From NCBI GenBank assembly GCA_013298595.1, contig JAAFIG010000002.1, forward strand, positions 124,001-188,000: DNA of 64,000 bases. The letters run 5' to 3'. Source of the DNA: Deinococcales bacterium (lineage in GTDB: Bacteria; Deinococcota; Deinococci; Deinococcales; JAAFIG01). Within the stretch, counting starts at the first letter, position 1. Each line of letters opens with the position of its first letter. Below the pieces are notes generated by a model that made no database searches, was not told the DNA's origin, and saw only the letters and a program-made list of their open reading frames with translations. The position numbers and the translations under genes are program-made. Below are positions 44,277 through 53,685 of the stretch, piece after piece.

Positions 44277-45998
44277 ATGAGCCAACCAAGTGTTACAGCA
44301 AAAACTGAATTCGAGCAACGCCTCGAGCAATTTGATGCTGTTGTGCAAAGTAACCCCAGTGAAGCCCTGACCATTGCCCAATCTAGTCTTGCACTAGCCA
44401 CTACCCAACACCAGTGTGGCAAGGTTTATGTGCGCTTAGGTTTAGCCCAAAGACTCTTATCGCAATTACACAATGCCGAAATAAACAACAACAAAGCCCT
44501 CGAGATTTTTTTACAACACAACGACCTCGAGAATCACACCCTTGCTTTGATATCAGCAGGTGCAATTGAAATTTACAGTGGCAAACGCGAACAAGCCTAC
44601 CACCATTTAATGAAAGCCCTTGAACAAAGCCGAACCATTCAACACAAACTCTACGAAGCTCGAGCCTGCAATACACTGGGCGCATTATTTGACTGGTACA
44701 GCAATGCCAGCATTGCCCTCGAGTACTTATTAGAAGCTTTACGATTGATGCGAGAATTGCAAGAAACCATGATGGAAAACATTATTTTATCCAACATTGG
44801 TGCGATTCATTACCGCCAAGGAGAATACGAAAAAGCCCTCGAGTATTACAACACCAGCCTTGAAGGATTACGCATTCTTGGTGCCGAATTACACATTGCC
44901 CACGGAGAACTCAATATTGCTGAAAGTCTGATTAAATTAAACAGACCTACCGAAGCCGAAACAATCATACAAAATGCCATTCAAGGTGTACAGAACCAAC
45001 AAGATATTCTAGGAGAAAGCTTTGCCTTACGTACCCTAGGAACAGCTCGGTTGGCTCAACAAAAAAATACAGATGCCTTAACCGCATTTCAAACTGCTTA
45101 TGAAATTGCTGACAAGCACCAATTACTCGAGGAAAAAAGCCTTGCCCAACTTGGCATCGGACAAGCCCATATCGCCCTTGGGCAAGCCAACCAAGCATTA
45201 ACGGTACTGGCTCAAGCTAGGCAAGGTTTAAGCCAAAGCAGTGCCGAAAACCAACTCGAGGTTTTAAAAGCCATCGTGACTGCCAATGAGCAACTAGGAC
45301 AATACAAAGAAGCCCTTGAAACCCAACGTCAATACACTGCACTCGAGCAGCAATACCGCGAAACCAATTCGCAGCGCTACGTGCAAAGCCTGATGTTACG
45401 TTTTGAATTATCCGAAACCCAACGCGAAGCCACAGCTGCAATAAAACGTAACAAAGACCTCGAAAGTGTGATCCAAGAAAAAGAACAACTGACCGCAGAA
45501 CTCGAGCGATTAAGCCTCCAAGACCCACTGACGGGCTTATACAATCGCCGTTACCTCGAGCAACACTTTGCACAATTACTCGAGGTTTTTCAGAACCAAG
45601 CCCACGATGTTACTGTGGCATTACTCGACATAGATCATTTCAAAAATATCAACGATCAGTACTCGCATTTAATTGGCGACCAAGTGCTACGGCAAATAGC
45701 CCAGTTGCTCTTAAAAAATTTGCGTCCAAGCGATATCACTGTGCGCTTTGGTGGAGAAGAATTTCTGGTCATACTGCCAAGCACCAACCCCGAAATTGCT
45801 TACACACTTGCAGAGCGTTTACGAAAAAATGTACAACAACACGCGTGGTACAGAATCCATCAGCATTTACAAGTCACCATCAGCATCGGACTAGCCACAC
45901 TCGAAGCAACGGATACAACCGAGCAATTACTGACTCGAGCTGACCAGAATTTATACAAAGCCAAACAAAACGGACGCAACCAAGTCATCAAAAATTAA
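44277..45998 (+). CDS. TPR-domain diguanylate cyclase (GGDEF)
   Basis: 573 aa. Residues ~10-385 hold about nine TPR units (for example GAIHYRQGEYEKALEYYNTS). A coiled coil (QRYVQSLMLRFELSETQ..LTAELERL) links them to a GGDEF domain: LSLQDPLTGLYNRRYLEQHF, ALLDIDHFKNINDQYSH, VRFGGEEFLVI. The active site is GGEEF and the inhibitory site RPSD sits 5 residues before it, so product feedback is likely. It makes cyclic di-GMP in the cytoplasm in response to a protein partner bound by the TPRs. There is no signal peptide or TM. It starts after TATACTCGAGG and is convergent with the STAND regulator, overlapping by 4 nt. Confidence 0.92.
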   Translation: MSQPSVTAKTEFEQRLEQFDAVVQSNPSEALTIAQSSLALATTQHQCGKVYVRLGLAQRLLSQLHNAEINNNKALEIFLQHNDLENHTLALISAGAIEIYSGKREQAYHHLMKALEQSRTIQHKLYEARACNTLGALFDWYSNASIALEYLLEALRLMRELQETMMENIILSNIGAIHYRQGEYEKALEYYNTSLEGLRILGAELHIAHGELNIAESLIKLNRPTEAETIIQNAIQGVQNQQDILGESFALRTLGTARLAQQKNTDALTAFQTAYEIADKHQLLEEKSLAQLGIGQAHIALGQANQALTVLAQARQGLSQSSAENQLEVLKAIVTANEQLGQYKEALETQRQYTALEQQYRETNSQRYVQSLMLRFELSETQREATAAIKRNKDLESVIQEKEQLTAELERLSLQDPLTGLYNRRYLEQHFAQLLEVFQNQAHDVTVALLDIDHFKNINDQYSHLIGDQVLRQIAQLLLKNLRPSDITVRFGGEEFLVILPSTNPEIAYTLAERLRKNVQQHAWYRIHQHLQVTISIGLATLEATDTTEQLLTRADQNLYKAKQNGRNQVIKN

Positions 45999-48952
45999 TT
46001 CAATAATCGTTGCACTTCCCGACCACGTTGCAACTCGATAAACACGGCTTCAAAGCGATCACCTCGAGATACCGCTAAGCCTTGCAAACCATCATACGCT
46101 TCATCCGTCAAAGGCTCGAGGTGCAACACAAACTGATACGCTTCTAAAGCCAGCAATGGCTCGGATGCTTCGGCATTTTGAGCCATTGCCAACACTCGAG
46201 CAACTAACAAATTCTGTAAACGCTGCCGCGTCTGAGCAGCCCAATCTGTTTCGGCAAAAGGCAAGAATTCACCAGTATAAGCCGCTTTTAATTGCTCGAG
46301 TGATGAATCAGGATTTCGTAACAATGCCTCGAGTGAATGCACATCCCACTCGATTTTTAAGTACTCCGATAACTCATACCGCCCAGCCTCGAGTGGTAAA
46401 GGATCAAAATTCACCACCGAAACACTGGTTAATGCCAAACGCAATTTACGAATTGCCACCCTGAAATAATCCGTGGCTAAACGCGCACCTTCCCAAACCG
46501 CACTGACTAAATCTTTTTGCAAACTTGAGCCTTGGCTAAGCAAAAAAGCCAGTACTTCCTTAGATTTAGAAAGTGGCACATCAACTTCTACATCATCAAT
46601 CAAAACTTGAAAATCACCCAGCGAACGCACTTTCAGCACAGGACGAGTGTCTCGCTCCACTGACACAGACTCGAGCAAAGCGAACAAATTCTTGACTCGA
46701 GTTTTGTACAACGGATTAGGTAATAAGTGTTCTTTATAAAAAGGCTCGAGCACCGAGAAATCTGAAAGCAAAGGTGTGTCGTGTTGCACAGAATCATCTA
46801 TTTTCTGAAAAGCTATTGCAATACTTTCTGAGCTACTTTCACCTAAGTAAAATTGACAAGCCCCAACAAACATATATGCACGGATTTCGTCCCAAATAAA
46901 AAGATTCAAAGGAATTGCCTTAGTAAAAAAATCTATTGCAACCACATAATCCTTTTTACAAAATGCAATCAGAGCTTCCGTAAAAAAAATGCCATTCTGA
47001 TTTTGATCCGAACCCTGCTCGAGCAATTTTAGTTCTGCAAGTAGCTTTTCAGCCTCGAGTAGATTGCCAGTCAAAGTAGTCACTTGAGTTAGCGAAGAAC
47101 GGTGCAAAAAAGCATATTCAAATTGAACATCTTTTATCAGGTGCAAAGATTGCTTAAAACAATTCGCAGCTTTTGCGGGTTTATTCAAAGCATAAAAAGT
47201 TAAACCTTGTTGACCAAGCAAAAGAATACTTGCTCGCCCATGTTTTTGTCCTACTAAACGAATCCCAATGTCAACACAATCCAAAGCAACTTGTAAACGA
47301 CCGTGTGTTAAAGCAACATCTACCCAATTGTTATACATCTCAAGTTTTGGTCGAATTGCACCTAAAGTATCATAAATGCGGACTGCTTCAGTAAAAGCCG
47401 CATCAGCTTCATTATGTTTTTTTAGCTCACCATATATTGTGCCTATGTTTGTCAAACCTTTTGCATAATGAATTGGATTATCTAAACTCTTAGCAATTTG
47501 TATGCCTTGACTTGCATATACCAATGCTTCGGATAAGCGACCCATTGAAAACAATTGAAACCACCCTGAGTTATATAACTCGAGGCGAAATCTTGGATTA
47601 TTTTCGGTTTGTAAACCCTCTTCAACAATTGCCAATGCTTGGGAATAGCGACCATGAAACGCTTCTATTTGCGCCAAAATAGCTTTTTCATATCCAGAAA
47701 GTGTTTTTTCTTGTGATAACTCTTGTAAAATAGACTTGCTATCTGCAACTGCACCAGTAACGTACAAAGTATAACCCAACATAGATAAGAGTTGTTGTGT
47801 CAGATACTTTTTTGGAACAGGTTGCGAGATTTTTTTTAGTAATGAATACTCATGTCGTTGTAAAAAAATCGGTGCAACTTTTTCTAATACTTTAACTGAT
47901 GCTGACCAATCTCGAGCGGCACAAAAATGCTCGAGAGCAATTAAAGGCTTATCTTGTTTTAAGTATAGTTGACCCACTAAAACTCTAAATTTGATATGCC
48001 GCGCCGAATCTAACTCGAGTTCTTTGCTTAAAACCTCGAGAAACAACTGATGTGGGCGGTACTCGGTGGTGGAAATTGGCATGAGAGGTAAACCAATAGC
48101 CAAGACTGTTTCAAAAAAACCAGTTGGTAATTTCAAAGTTAAATCTTTAGCCACTGCAACACTCCAAACATCCAGCACAGCCAGTGGCGGCAGTAACTCT
48201 TGAATTTCTTGTGGTAAACGCTGCACTCGCTCGAGAATCAATGATTGTGGTGAAACCAACGTTTTTTCTTGTTGTTGCACTGCTAATGCCAGCGCAGCAG
48301 GGAAACCATCTAAGGAAGCCAGAGCGGATTCCTCGAGATTACCAGCAAAACCCTTGGTTTCGGCATCCGAAAAACGCAATTGATCGGCAGAGAACACCAG
48401 CACATCCGAACGGGCTGCCCAGCGCGATAACGGCAACGGTGAAGATGCAAAACCAGCCAGTAACACCCGATGCCCTTCGCCGAGTTGTTCGACAAAAACC
48501 TCGAGAAAAACAGATACAGAAGCACTTAAAACCTCGGTACGATCCAGTACAATATCCACGGTTTGCTTGGCTTCCTCGAGCGCATTTAAATCTCGAGCCA
48601 ACGCCCGACCTAAGCCCTCCGCCGAAGCCTGAGCTGCCAAAGCAGCTGTGGTTGCTTGTGCAGCAAAAGAAGGTAGCATCCGCTTTAATTCCTCGAGTAA
48701 CACCTCGAGCAAACGCAACACTGAAGCATCATCGGGTGTTAAAAGTACCCACGCCACAACTCGTTTAGAACGCCGTGCTAACTGTGCCAACAATGTGGAC
48801 TTACCAAAACCAGATGGTGCAAGCAATGCCACCACACGGCAATCGGGTAAGCCTGAAACTTGTTTCAGCAAAGCCTTACGCTCGAGTTCAAGTGGTAATT
48901 CCTTTGGGATACGAGCCACGGGTTTACGCGAAGAAGTTGTCAAACGAGCCAT
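45995..48952 (-). CDS. STAND-type ATPase transcriptional regulator with TPR and BTAD domains
   Basis: 985 aa. Residues ~1-300 form a MalT/STAND-like NTPase (P-loop LLAPSGFGKSTLLAQL; TVDIVLDRTEVLS as Walker B). Residues ~330-780 are TPR repeats. The C-terminal ~190 residues are a winged helix (VRSLGDFQVLIDDVEVDVPLSKSKEVLAFLLS) plus a BTAD domain (WDVHSLEALLRNPD.., AYTGEFLPF.., ALEAYQFVLHLEPLTDEAYDGL), as in SARP-like activators. It probably binds DNA after ligand-triggered oligomerisation. The middle (47060-47905) is poor in CTCGAG and more AT-rich, which suggests a swapped TPR segment. Confidence 0.87.
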   Translation of the reverse strand: MARLTTSSRKPVARIPKELPLELERKALLKQVSGLPDCRVVALLAPSGFGKSTLLAQLARRSKRVVAWVLLTPDDASVLRLLEVLLEELKRMLPSFAAQATTAALAAQASAEGLGRALARDLNALEEAKQTVDIVLDRTEVLSASVSVFLEVFVEQLGEGHRVLLAGFASSPLPLSRWAARSDVLVFSADQLRFSDAETKGFAGNLEESALASLDGFPAALALAVQQQEKTLVSPQSLILERVQRLPQEIQELLPPLAVLDVWSVAVAKDLTLKLPTGFFETVLAIGLPLMPISTTEYRPHQLFLEVLSKELELDSARHIKFRVLVGQLYLKQDKPLIALEHFCAARDWSASVKVLEKVAPIFLQRHEYSLLKKISQPVPKKYLTQQLLSMLGYTLYVTGAVADSKSILQELSQEKTLSGYEKAILAQIEAFHGRYSQALAIVEEGLQTENNPRFRLELYNSGWFQLFSMGRLSEALVYASQGIQIAKSLDNPIHYAKGLTNIGTIYGELKKHNEADAAFTEAVRIYDTLGAIRPKLEMYNNWVDVALTHGRLQVALDCVDIGIRLVGQKHGRASILLLGQQGLTFYALNKPAKAANCFKQSLHLIKDVQFEYAFLHRSSLTQVTTLTGNLLEAEKLLAELKLLEQGSDQNQNGIFFTEALIAFCKKDYVVAIDFFTKAIPLNLFIWDEIRAYMFVGACQFYLGESSSESIAIAFQKIDDSVQHDTPLLSDFSVLEPFYKEHLLPNPLYKTRVKNLFALLESVSVERDTRPVLKVRSLGDFQVLIDDVEVDVPLSKSKEVLAFLLSQGSSLQKDLVSAVWEGARLATDYFRVAIRKLRLALTSVSVVNFDPLPLEAGRYELSEYLKIEWDVHSLEALLRNPDSSLEQLKAAYTGEFLPFAETDWAAQTRQRLQNLLVARVLAMAQNAEASEPLLALEAYQFVLHLEPLTDEAYDGLQGLAVSRGDRFEAVFIELQRGREVQRLLN

Positions 48953-48957
48953 AACGC

Positions 48958-48963
48958 AGTGTA
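48958..48963 (-). promoter_or_regulatory. Leaderless-type -10 box of the STAND regulator
   Basis: Reverse-strand TACACT ends 5 nt before the ATG at 48952. Confidence 0.45.
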
Positions 48964-49010
48964 CACAATTTGCAAAAAGCTAAGCTCGAGAGAATATGGG
49001 ATGGTTAGCT

Positions 49011-49063
49011 CCTCATCAGCCTTCGGCAGCTTCTCCCTTGGGAGAAGCGCTTGTGGGTTGCTG
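49011..49063. repeat. Hairpin repeat, first copy
   Basis: Contains the palindrome CTTCTCCCTTGGGAGAAG (49030-49047) flanked by CCTCATCAGCCTTCGGCAG; the tail GGAGAAGCGCTTGTGG recurs at 49147. The sequence type resembles a dispersed repeat common in many bacteria. Confidence 0.6.
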
Positions 49064-49146
49064 CGGATACGTTTTGGGATTGGTTTACTTAGGCAAAAGT
49101 TGTTTCGGGTATCCACGAGCTTTGCTCGGTTTATGGTTATCCCATA

Positions 49147-49169
49147 GGAGAAGCGCTTGTGGATTACTG
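49147..49169. repeat. Partial direct copy of the 49041 repeat tail
   Basis: GGAGAAGCGCTTGTGGATTA repeats 49041 onward with two changes. Confidence 0.5.
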
Positions 49170-49210
49170 TAATTTTTAGCACTCAACGTTCTCGAGGAAA
49201 GCCCACCAAT

Positions 49211-49249
49211 CCTTCTCCAACGGAAGAAGGTGGCGAAGCCGGATGAGGG
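49211..49249. repeat. Hairpin repeat, inverted second copy
   Basis: CCTTCTCCAACGGAAGAAGG followed by TGGCGAAGCCGGATGAGG is the approximate reverse complement of the first copy. Together they bracket about 160 bp like the ends of a miniature element. Confidence 0.5.
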
Positions 49250-49485
49250 GCTTTCTGCCCCACGTTTTCTTGGTTGCTCGAGGTTTGGTTTTGCTCTGGC
49301 TTGAGCTGGTTTTTGCTGGCTCGAGATAGGCTTGCTCATCTCTTGCTCATGTTTAATCCGAGTTGTCTATCACGAACGATTTATGGGTGATTAACACCCC
49401 CTAATTTACACTGTTTTCGGTGCATCGGGAGGTGTACCACCAAGCTCGAGCAACCTCGAGTGACCAGACCCCACGGAGGGAACAT

Positions 49486-50775
49486 ATGAACCGAATACTC
49501 TCAACCCTAAGCCACAGCACTCAGCGATACATCGCAGCTTTTAGTTTACTCTTCCTATTCGCCGCTTGTAACCAAACACCAACACCAAACAACCCAGACC
49601 CAAACAACATAACTGGAATGCAAGTCGAAAACGAAAATGGTACACTCAGCTTAGCCGCAGCCACAACCCAAGGTTTAACAGGTGATTATTTTGATAACAT
49701 GGATTTCACTGGAACCAAAAAAACACAAATAGATGCCACCATCAACAAAACATGGAACAACAACAGCCCAGTAACAGGCATCGCCAAAACCACGTATAGC
49801 GTCAGATGGACAGGTCAAATCCAACCTCAATACACGCAAAAGTACACGTTTTACGTAACCTCGAGTGACGGAGCTAGGCTTATGGTTAATGGTCAAGCTT
49901 TGGTCAATGATTGGAAAGATGGCGTGAACCGAGTTCGTAGTGGAACAGTGGACTTAATAGCCAATACCAAGTACGACATTCGACTCGAGTACTACCGTAA
50001 TGCAACCAATGCAGGAGCTGTGAAACTCGAGTGGCAAAGTACGAGCCGAACGAGACAAGTTGTGCCACAAGTAAAATTATACCCAACAGGCAGCAATTCA
50101 ACTATTGCTTTCAATCTTGTTACTCAAAATGCGAAATTTCAAGCACTAAATTTAGTTGTGAACCAAACAGAAGTTTTTGCTGTCTTAGGTTCAGATGGAA
50201 CAATATCAGTCAATATGCCTGAGAAAAATGGCTTAGGATTTGCTATTGCAGCAATTAAACAAAATGTTGTCCAACAATTATTTTACATTTCACGATTGAA
50301 TGATGTTGGCGTTTTTAAAAATGTACTGAAAAATAAGAGTGTTGAAATTCCTAATTTAAGTCAGTTTAGGAATGCCGATGGCTCATATACCTTGAGTCAA
50401 CTTCAAAGTGTTGCTAATCTATTGGTAGAAGTAGTTTCAGAAGGCGCTATCAAGAAACAACTTTCAAATGCTCAAACCACAAGTATCAAACCACAATGGG
50501 CTGAGTCTATTCCAAATGCGTGTAATTGGATTCCACCACCTCCAAGTTGTACCAATGGTAATTGCTCCATAATTGCTGATGCGTATAGAGAGGCAGTGTG
50601 TGGTGTTCTTTATGGGACAGGTGAATTTTTGCTGGGTCAGGCGGCAGGAGCCATACTGACAGGTGGGTGGGCAAATGTAGCCTTTTATAGGTGGGTCAGC
50701 ACCACTAGATGTGCTTTTGAGACTCACTTCATTAGAATCGTTATGGGAAAAGTATATTCTATGTATCTCTGGTAA
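49486..50775 (+). CDS. PA14-domain lipoprotein, C-terminus altered by a probable frameshift
   Basis: 429 aa from the ATG at 49486 behind GGAGGG. Lipoprotein signal (YIAAFSLLFLFAACNQ) and then a PA14 domain at ~65-205 (GLTGDYFDNMDFTG, TYSVRWTGQIQP, YTFYVTSSDGARLMVNGQ, KLEWQS), which usually binds glycans. The rest has no clear family but contains cysteines (IPNACNWIPPPPSCTNGNC). After about residue 399 the frame probably slips: removing one T from TTTT at 50683-50686 joins this gene to the next open frame and would give one protein of about 940 aa. Confidence 0.75.
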   Translation: MNRILSTLSHSTQRYIAAFSLLFLFAACNQTPTPNNPDPNNITGMQVENENGTLSLAAATTQGLTGDYFDNMDFTGTKKTQIDATINKTWNNNSPVTGIAKTTYSVRWTGQIQPQYTQKYTFYVTSSDGARLMVNGQALVNDWKDGVNRVRSGTVDLIANTKYDIRLEYYRNATNAGAVKLEWQSTSRTRQVVPQVKLYPTGSNSTIAFNLVTQNAKFQALNLVVNQTEVFAVLGSDGTISVNMPEKNGLGFAIAAIKQNVVQQLFYISRLNDVGVFKNVLKNKSVEIPNLSQFRNADGSYTLSQLQSVANLLVEVVSEGAIKKQLSNAQTTSIKPQWAESIPNACNWIPPPPSCTNGNCSIIADAYREAVCGVLYGTGEFLLGQAAGAILTGGWANVAFYRWVSTTRCAFETHFIRIVMGKVYSMYLW

Positions 50776-52312
50776 ACTACCATCTGATAATGCTGGAACA
50801 ATGATTGTTGGATGTCCACCAAAGATAATTACACCTGAACCAATAGGAATCCGTAAACCCCTCAATACATTAGGTACTGTAGCAATTCCAGTAAAAAGTG
50901 ATGGTACTTCTGATTCAACACTCCAATATAGTCCTTACCTTGTAGGAAGTACCTCAAAAGGAAAACAAATACGTGTTATTTTTTCTGAAGATGGTGAAGT
51001 ATTTAAACTTTTAAAGGGAGACGAGTATGCTCATTTTCTGAGCTATGCTTGTCCAGATATACCTTCAGAGTGGGTCGGTATTTTATTTTTATACCATAAT
51101 GCGCTTACGAACCAATCTGGTATGGCAGTCGATAATCCGTATAAAATCAGTGTAAAAATAACTTGTTATGGTGAACCCAGACTAATAGTAGACCCTAATC
51201 CTGTACTAATGTCTACGCCAGTTAATACGATATTACCAACTAAAGTAGTTAAGATGACAAACGATGGTACAGAAGTTCTCGAGATTACAGGTTTTGATTA
51301 CAAGGAAATCAAGCCTTTAACGGGTAGCAAAGTCACTCCTTTGTTTCCTGCGGCTTCTACTGCTAATCCGTTAAAAATTGCTGTGGGCGGAAACAATTTC
51401 TTTTCGTTAGACCCCGTTTGCGGTAACACTGCTGGTAAGCTCGAGGGTACTATTACTATCTCGAGTAATGCTACGAATGTGCCCAATGGAACTTTAAGCG
51501 TAGGCGTAACGCTCGAGTGTACTGGTGCGCCTCAAATCTTGGCAACACCTAATCCTCTGAACTTGTACGCACCAAATACTTTTTCTGGTTACGCAGATTC
51601 TATCGCAGGTGGCATTATTAAGGTAGAAAATAAGGGTGTTGGAAATTTAATTATTAAAAACACTACTTTGGTAGGCAATAAGTTTAGTATGCCTAATCCT
51701 ATTGCACCAAATACGGTCATTGCACCAAATGACTTTCAGAATGTAGTAATTCAGGGTGTTTGTGATAAAACTACGACTGTTTATTCTGGAACATTGAAAA
51801 TTGAAAGTAATGACCCAAGTTCACCGTTTACGGATGTTGGGCTTACACTCGAGTGTTTCTGGCAAGTGAATACGGGTGTTGAGATTAGAACGTTCCAGAG
51901 AGGTGGTAGTTTTGGATCAAGACAAAATCTCATTACAGGTCAATCAGAATGCTATGAAGAACATAACATAACCATTTTTGCTAGTGTATATAATGGTGGT
52001 GTCATTATAAATCAACCAAATGACATTTCTTGGAGTAGTGGTGAAGGTCAAGTTAATGTTCTAAGCGTTTCAGGTTCTATAGATTGTAGGGCAGAGTTTA
52101 GCGCTAAATGGAACGCAGCTAAAGATGGGTATTACAATCTTGCGAAGAAGATTATAGTGGATAAGTTGAAACCGTATTATCGGTTGAAAATTCTAAATTT
52201 ACCAATGGATAGCTTCGATTATACATTGCTTCCTAACTATGGTGCTACTAATCAAATTGAATTAAATTGTACAACGCCTAATAGTGTTTATTATTGTGGT
52301 GGTAAGCTTTAA
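50681..52312 (+). CDS. ASH/choice-of-anchor D-like repeat protein, probably the 3' half of the PA14 gene
   Basis: Open from 50681; the first possible start is a GTG at 50711 without a ribosome site or signal peptide. Two or more Ig-like repeats are visible, each with PxPxxLxxxxPN..VKMTNDGTEVLEITG and ISSNATNVPNGTLSVGVTLEC patterns, typical of ASH/choice-of-anchor modules on exported proteins. A Cys closes each repeat (TLECTG, TLECFW). Without a start or export signal it makes sense only fused to the PA14 lipoprotein. The first 590 nt contain no CTCGAG. Confidence 0.65.
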   Translation, partial: PFIGGSAPLDVLLRLTSLESLWEKYILCISGKLPSDNAGTMIVGCPPKIITPEPIGIRKPLNTLGTVAIPVKSDGTSDSTLQYSPYLVGSTSKGKQIRVIFSEDGEVFKLLKGDEYAHFLSYACPDIPSEWVGILFLYHNALTNQSGMAVDNPYKISVKITCYGEPRLIVDPNPVLMSTPVNTILPTKVVKMTNDGTEVLEITGFDYKEIKPLTGSKVTPLFPAASTANPLKIAVGGNNFFSLDPVCGNTAGKLEGTITISSNATNVPNGTLSVGVTLECTGAPQILATPNPLNLYAPNTFSGYADSIAGGIIKVENKGVGNLIIKNTTLVGNKFSMPNPIAPNTVIAPNDFQNVVIQGVCDKTTTVYSGTLKIESNDPSSPFTDVGLTLECFWQVNTGVEIRTFQRGGSFGSRQNLITGQSECYEEHNITIFASVYNGGVIINQPNDISWSSGEGQVNVLSVSGSIDCRAEFSAKWNAAKDGYYNLAKKIIVDKLKPYYRLKILNLPMDSFDYTLLPNYGATNQIELNCTTPNSVYYCGGKL

Positions 52313-52345
52313 TCAAAAACGTAATACTTGAGTAAGTTCAAAAGC

Positions 52346-52376
52346 AAGGAGCGCAGGGTTTTCGCCTGCGCTCCTT
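52346..52376. terminator. Bidirectional terminator
   Basis: AAGGAGCGCAGG / CCTGCGCTCCTT stem with a TTTTCG-type loop between two convergent genes. Confidence 0.75.
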
Positions 52377-52406
52377 TGGACAAATAGGTTGTCTACCTGC
52401 TCGAGT

Positions 52407-53408
52407 TTAATCAATTTCCACGCTGAACCGCACGGCGTTTCCATCGCGCTCCAAGCGGAGCTTCATCCCTTCGTCCCCACGACGAAACTCGAGTCGAATG
52501 TTTTCGTTTTTAATTTTAATTTTGCTAACAGCCCAACCTCGAGTTTCAAGTTGACGGCGGTGCGTGTCGGCAAGTACGCCAATGCTGTTGTTAGTGGTAA
52601 TTAAGGCGCTGAATGAATCGTTGTCGTTGTCAAAGATGCGGATGATGCTCGAGCCTGGCATTAAGTTCATGCCAAAGCGGGTGAATGGGTCGCTCGAGAT
52701 AACCACTGGGTTCGGGCGGTTGGTGTTGATGTTGATGTTGACACTGACACTTGGGTTTGGTTGTACAACAACGGTTGGAGCTGGGTTTGGTTGAACCACA
52801 ACTGGGGCTGGTGGTGTGCTGACGTAACCACGGGCTTGAACTTGGAATTGAGCGGTGGTGGTTACCCAATCCTGAGCTGGGAGTGGTGAGACAACCACGG
52901 CTAATGGGCGAGCTAATCCACTCGAGCCTTGAATGCTTGGGTTGACAGTGGCAAATGATTGACCGTTTTTGAAAGTGGCTATTTCTGAGAGGTTGAGTTG
53001 GCGTTTACTAGCCACAACCAGTAGTTGGTCTTGTCCGTATGGTGCAGTGATATTGAGTTGCCAATTTGCGCCTTGGGGTGGGAATTGTTTGGTTTCGCCA
53101 CCGCGCATAAATTCGGCTCCACCTGCGAATCGGTTTGGCAGAATTAAATCTACGCTGCCTGCTGCGTCAATGCTGAATAAGTAAACGTAAGCATCTTGGT
53201 TGACACTGACACGAATTTTAATATTTTCGCCAACAAAATACACTGGGTTGATACCTTGTTTGTCTACGCTAACTTGAGCTTGTAACGTGGTTTGGACTGG
53301 GTTGACAATGATGCCTTGTGGGCTAACCACTGGGTTGCTCTGTGCGAAGGCATTGTTGAGGGCGAAACTCGAGGCGATAAGGGCGGTTAATATTGCAATC
53401 TTTTTCAT
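52407..53408 (-). CDS. Exported DUF4384-domain protein
   Basis: 333 aa from the ATG at 53408, which begins a signal peptide (MKKIAILTALIASSFALNNAFA-Q). The DUF4384 domain follows (NIKIRVSVNQDAYVYLFSIDAAGSVDLILPNRF, TKQFPPQG, YGQDQLLVVAS). A Pro/Val/Asn-rich linker (QPNPAPTVVVQPNPSVSVNI) leads to a C-terminal domain (TTNNSIGVLADTHRRQLETRGW). DUF4384 proteins are common in Deinococcota and may be surface or protein-interaction modules; the function is unknown. Two GGTGTACC boxes lie 45-65 bp upstream. Confidence 0.85.
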   Translation of the reverse strand: MKKIAILTALIASSFALNNAFAQSNPVVSPQGIIVNPVQTTLQAQVSVDKQGINPVYFVGENIKIRVSVNQDAYVYLFSIDAAGSVDLILPNRFAGGAEFMRGGETKQFPPQGANWQLNITAPYGQDQLLVVASKRQLNLSEIATFKNGQSFATVNPSIQGSSGLARPLAVVVSPLPAQDWVTTTAQFQVQARGYVSTPPAPVVVQPNPAPTVVVQPNPSVSVNININTNRPNPVVISSDPFTRFGMNLMPGSSIIRIFDNDNDSFSALITTNNSIGVLADTHRRQLETRGWAVSKIKIKNENIRLEFRRGDEGMKLRLERDGNAVRFSVEID

Positions 53409-53452
53409 AATCGTTTTCCTTTTTGCCCATGCGAACTGTGTTGCTTCTGGGC

Positions 53453-53473
53453 GGTACACCATGAAGGTACACC
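53453..53473 (-). promoter_or_regulatory. Tandem GGTACACC boxes upstream of the DUF4384 gene
   Basis: GGTACACC occurs twice, 13 bp apart. The same octamer, in the reverse sense, lies upstream of the PA14 gene at 49431. A shared regulator site is possible. Confidence 0.35.
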
Positions 53474-53685
53474 TCGTTTCTCGAGCTGCGATGAAGCGAA
53501 GGTTTTGATGTCTTTAGAAATGAAGGTGGGGTTAAGAAAAGCCTGTTTTTTGTGTTGGATATGAGAGAAGGTTAAAAGAAAAAGGATAAAGGCAAAATAC
53601 AAAACTGTAGAGCTGCCTTGCCCACATGCCTTGCTCGAAGCACGAGATAACAATTTCGTCTTGAGCGTAGCTGTACACTGTTGTT

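Larger units (their letters stand above)
48964..49485. other. Repeat-rich intergenic region
   Basis: No gene is supported here. It holds two copies of a hairpin-type repeat in opposite orientation (49011-49063 and 49211-49249), an extra partial copy (49147-49169), and several CTCGAG sites near 48984, 49192, 49278 and 49320. The right end carries GGTGTACC (49431-49438) and the GGAGGG ribosome site of the PA14 gene. Confidence 0.5.

Noticed and set aside
48184-48768. 194-codon forward open frame inside the STAND regulator
   Set aside because: Antisense to the NTPase domain; no recognizable motif or ribosome site.
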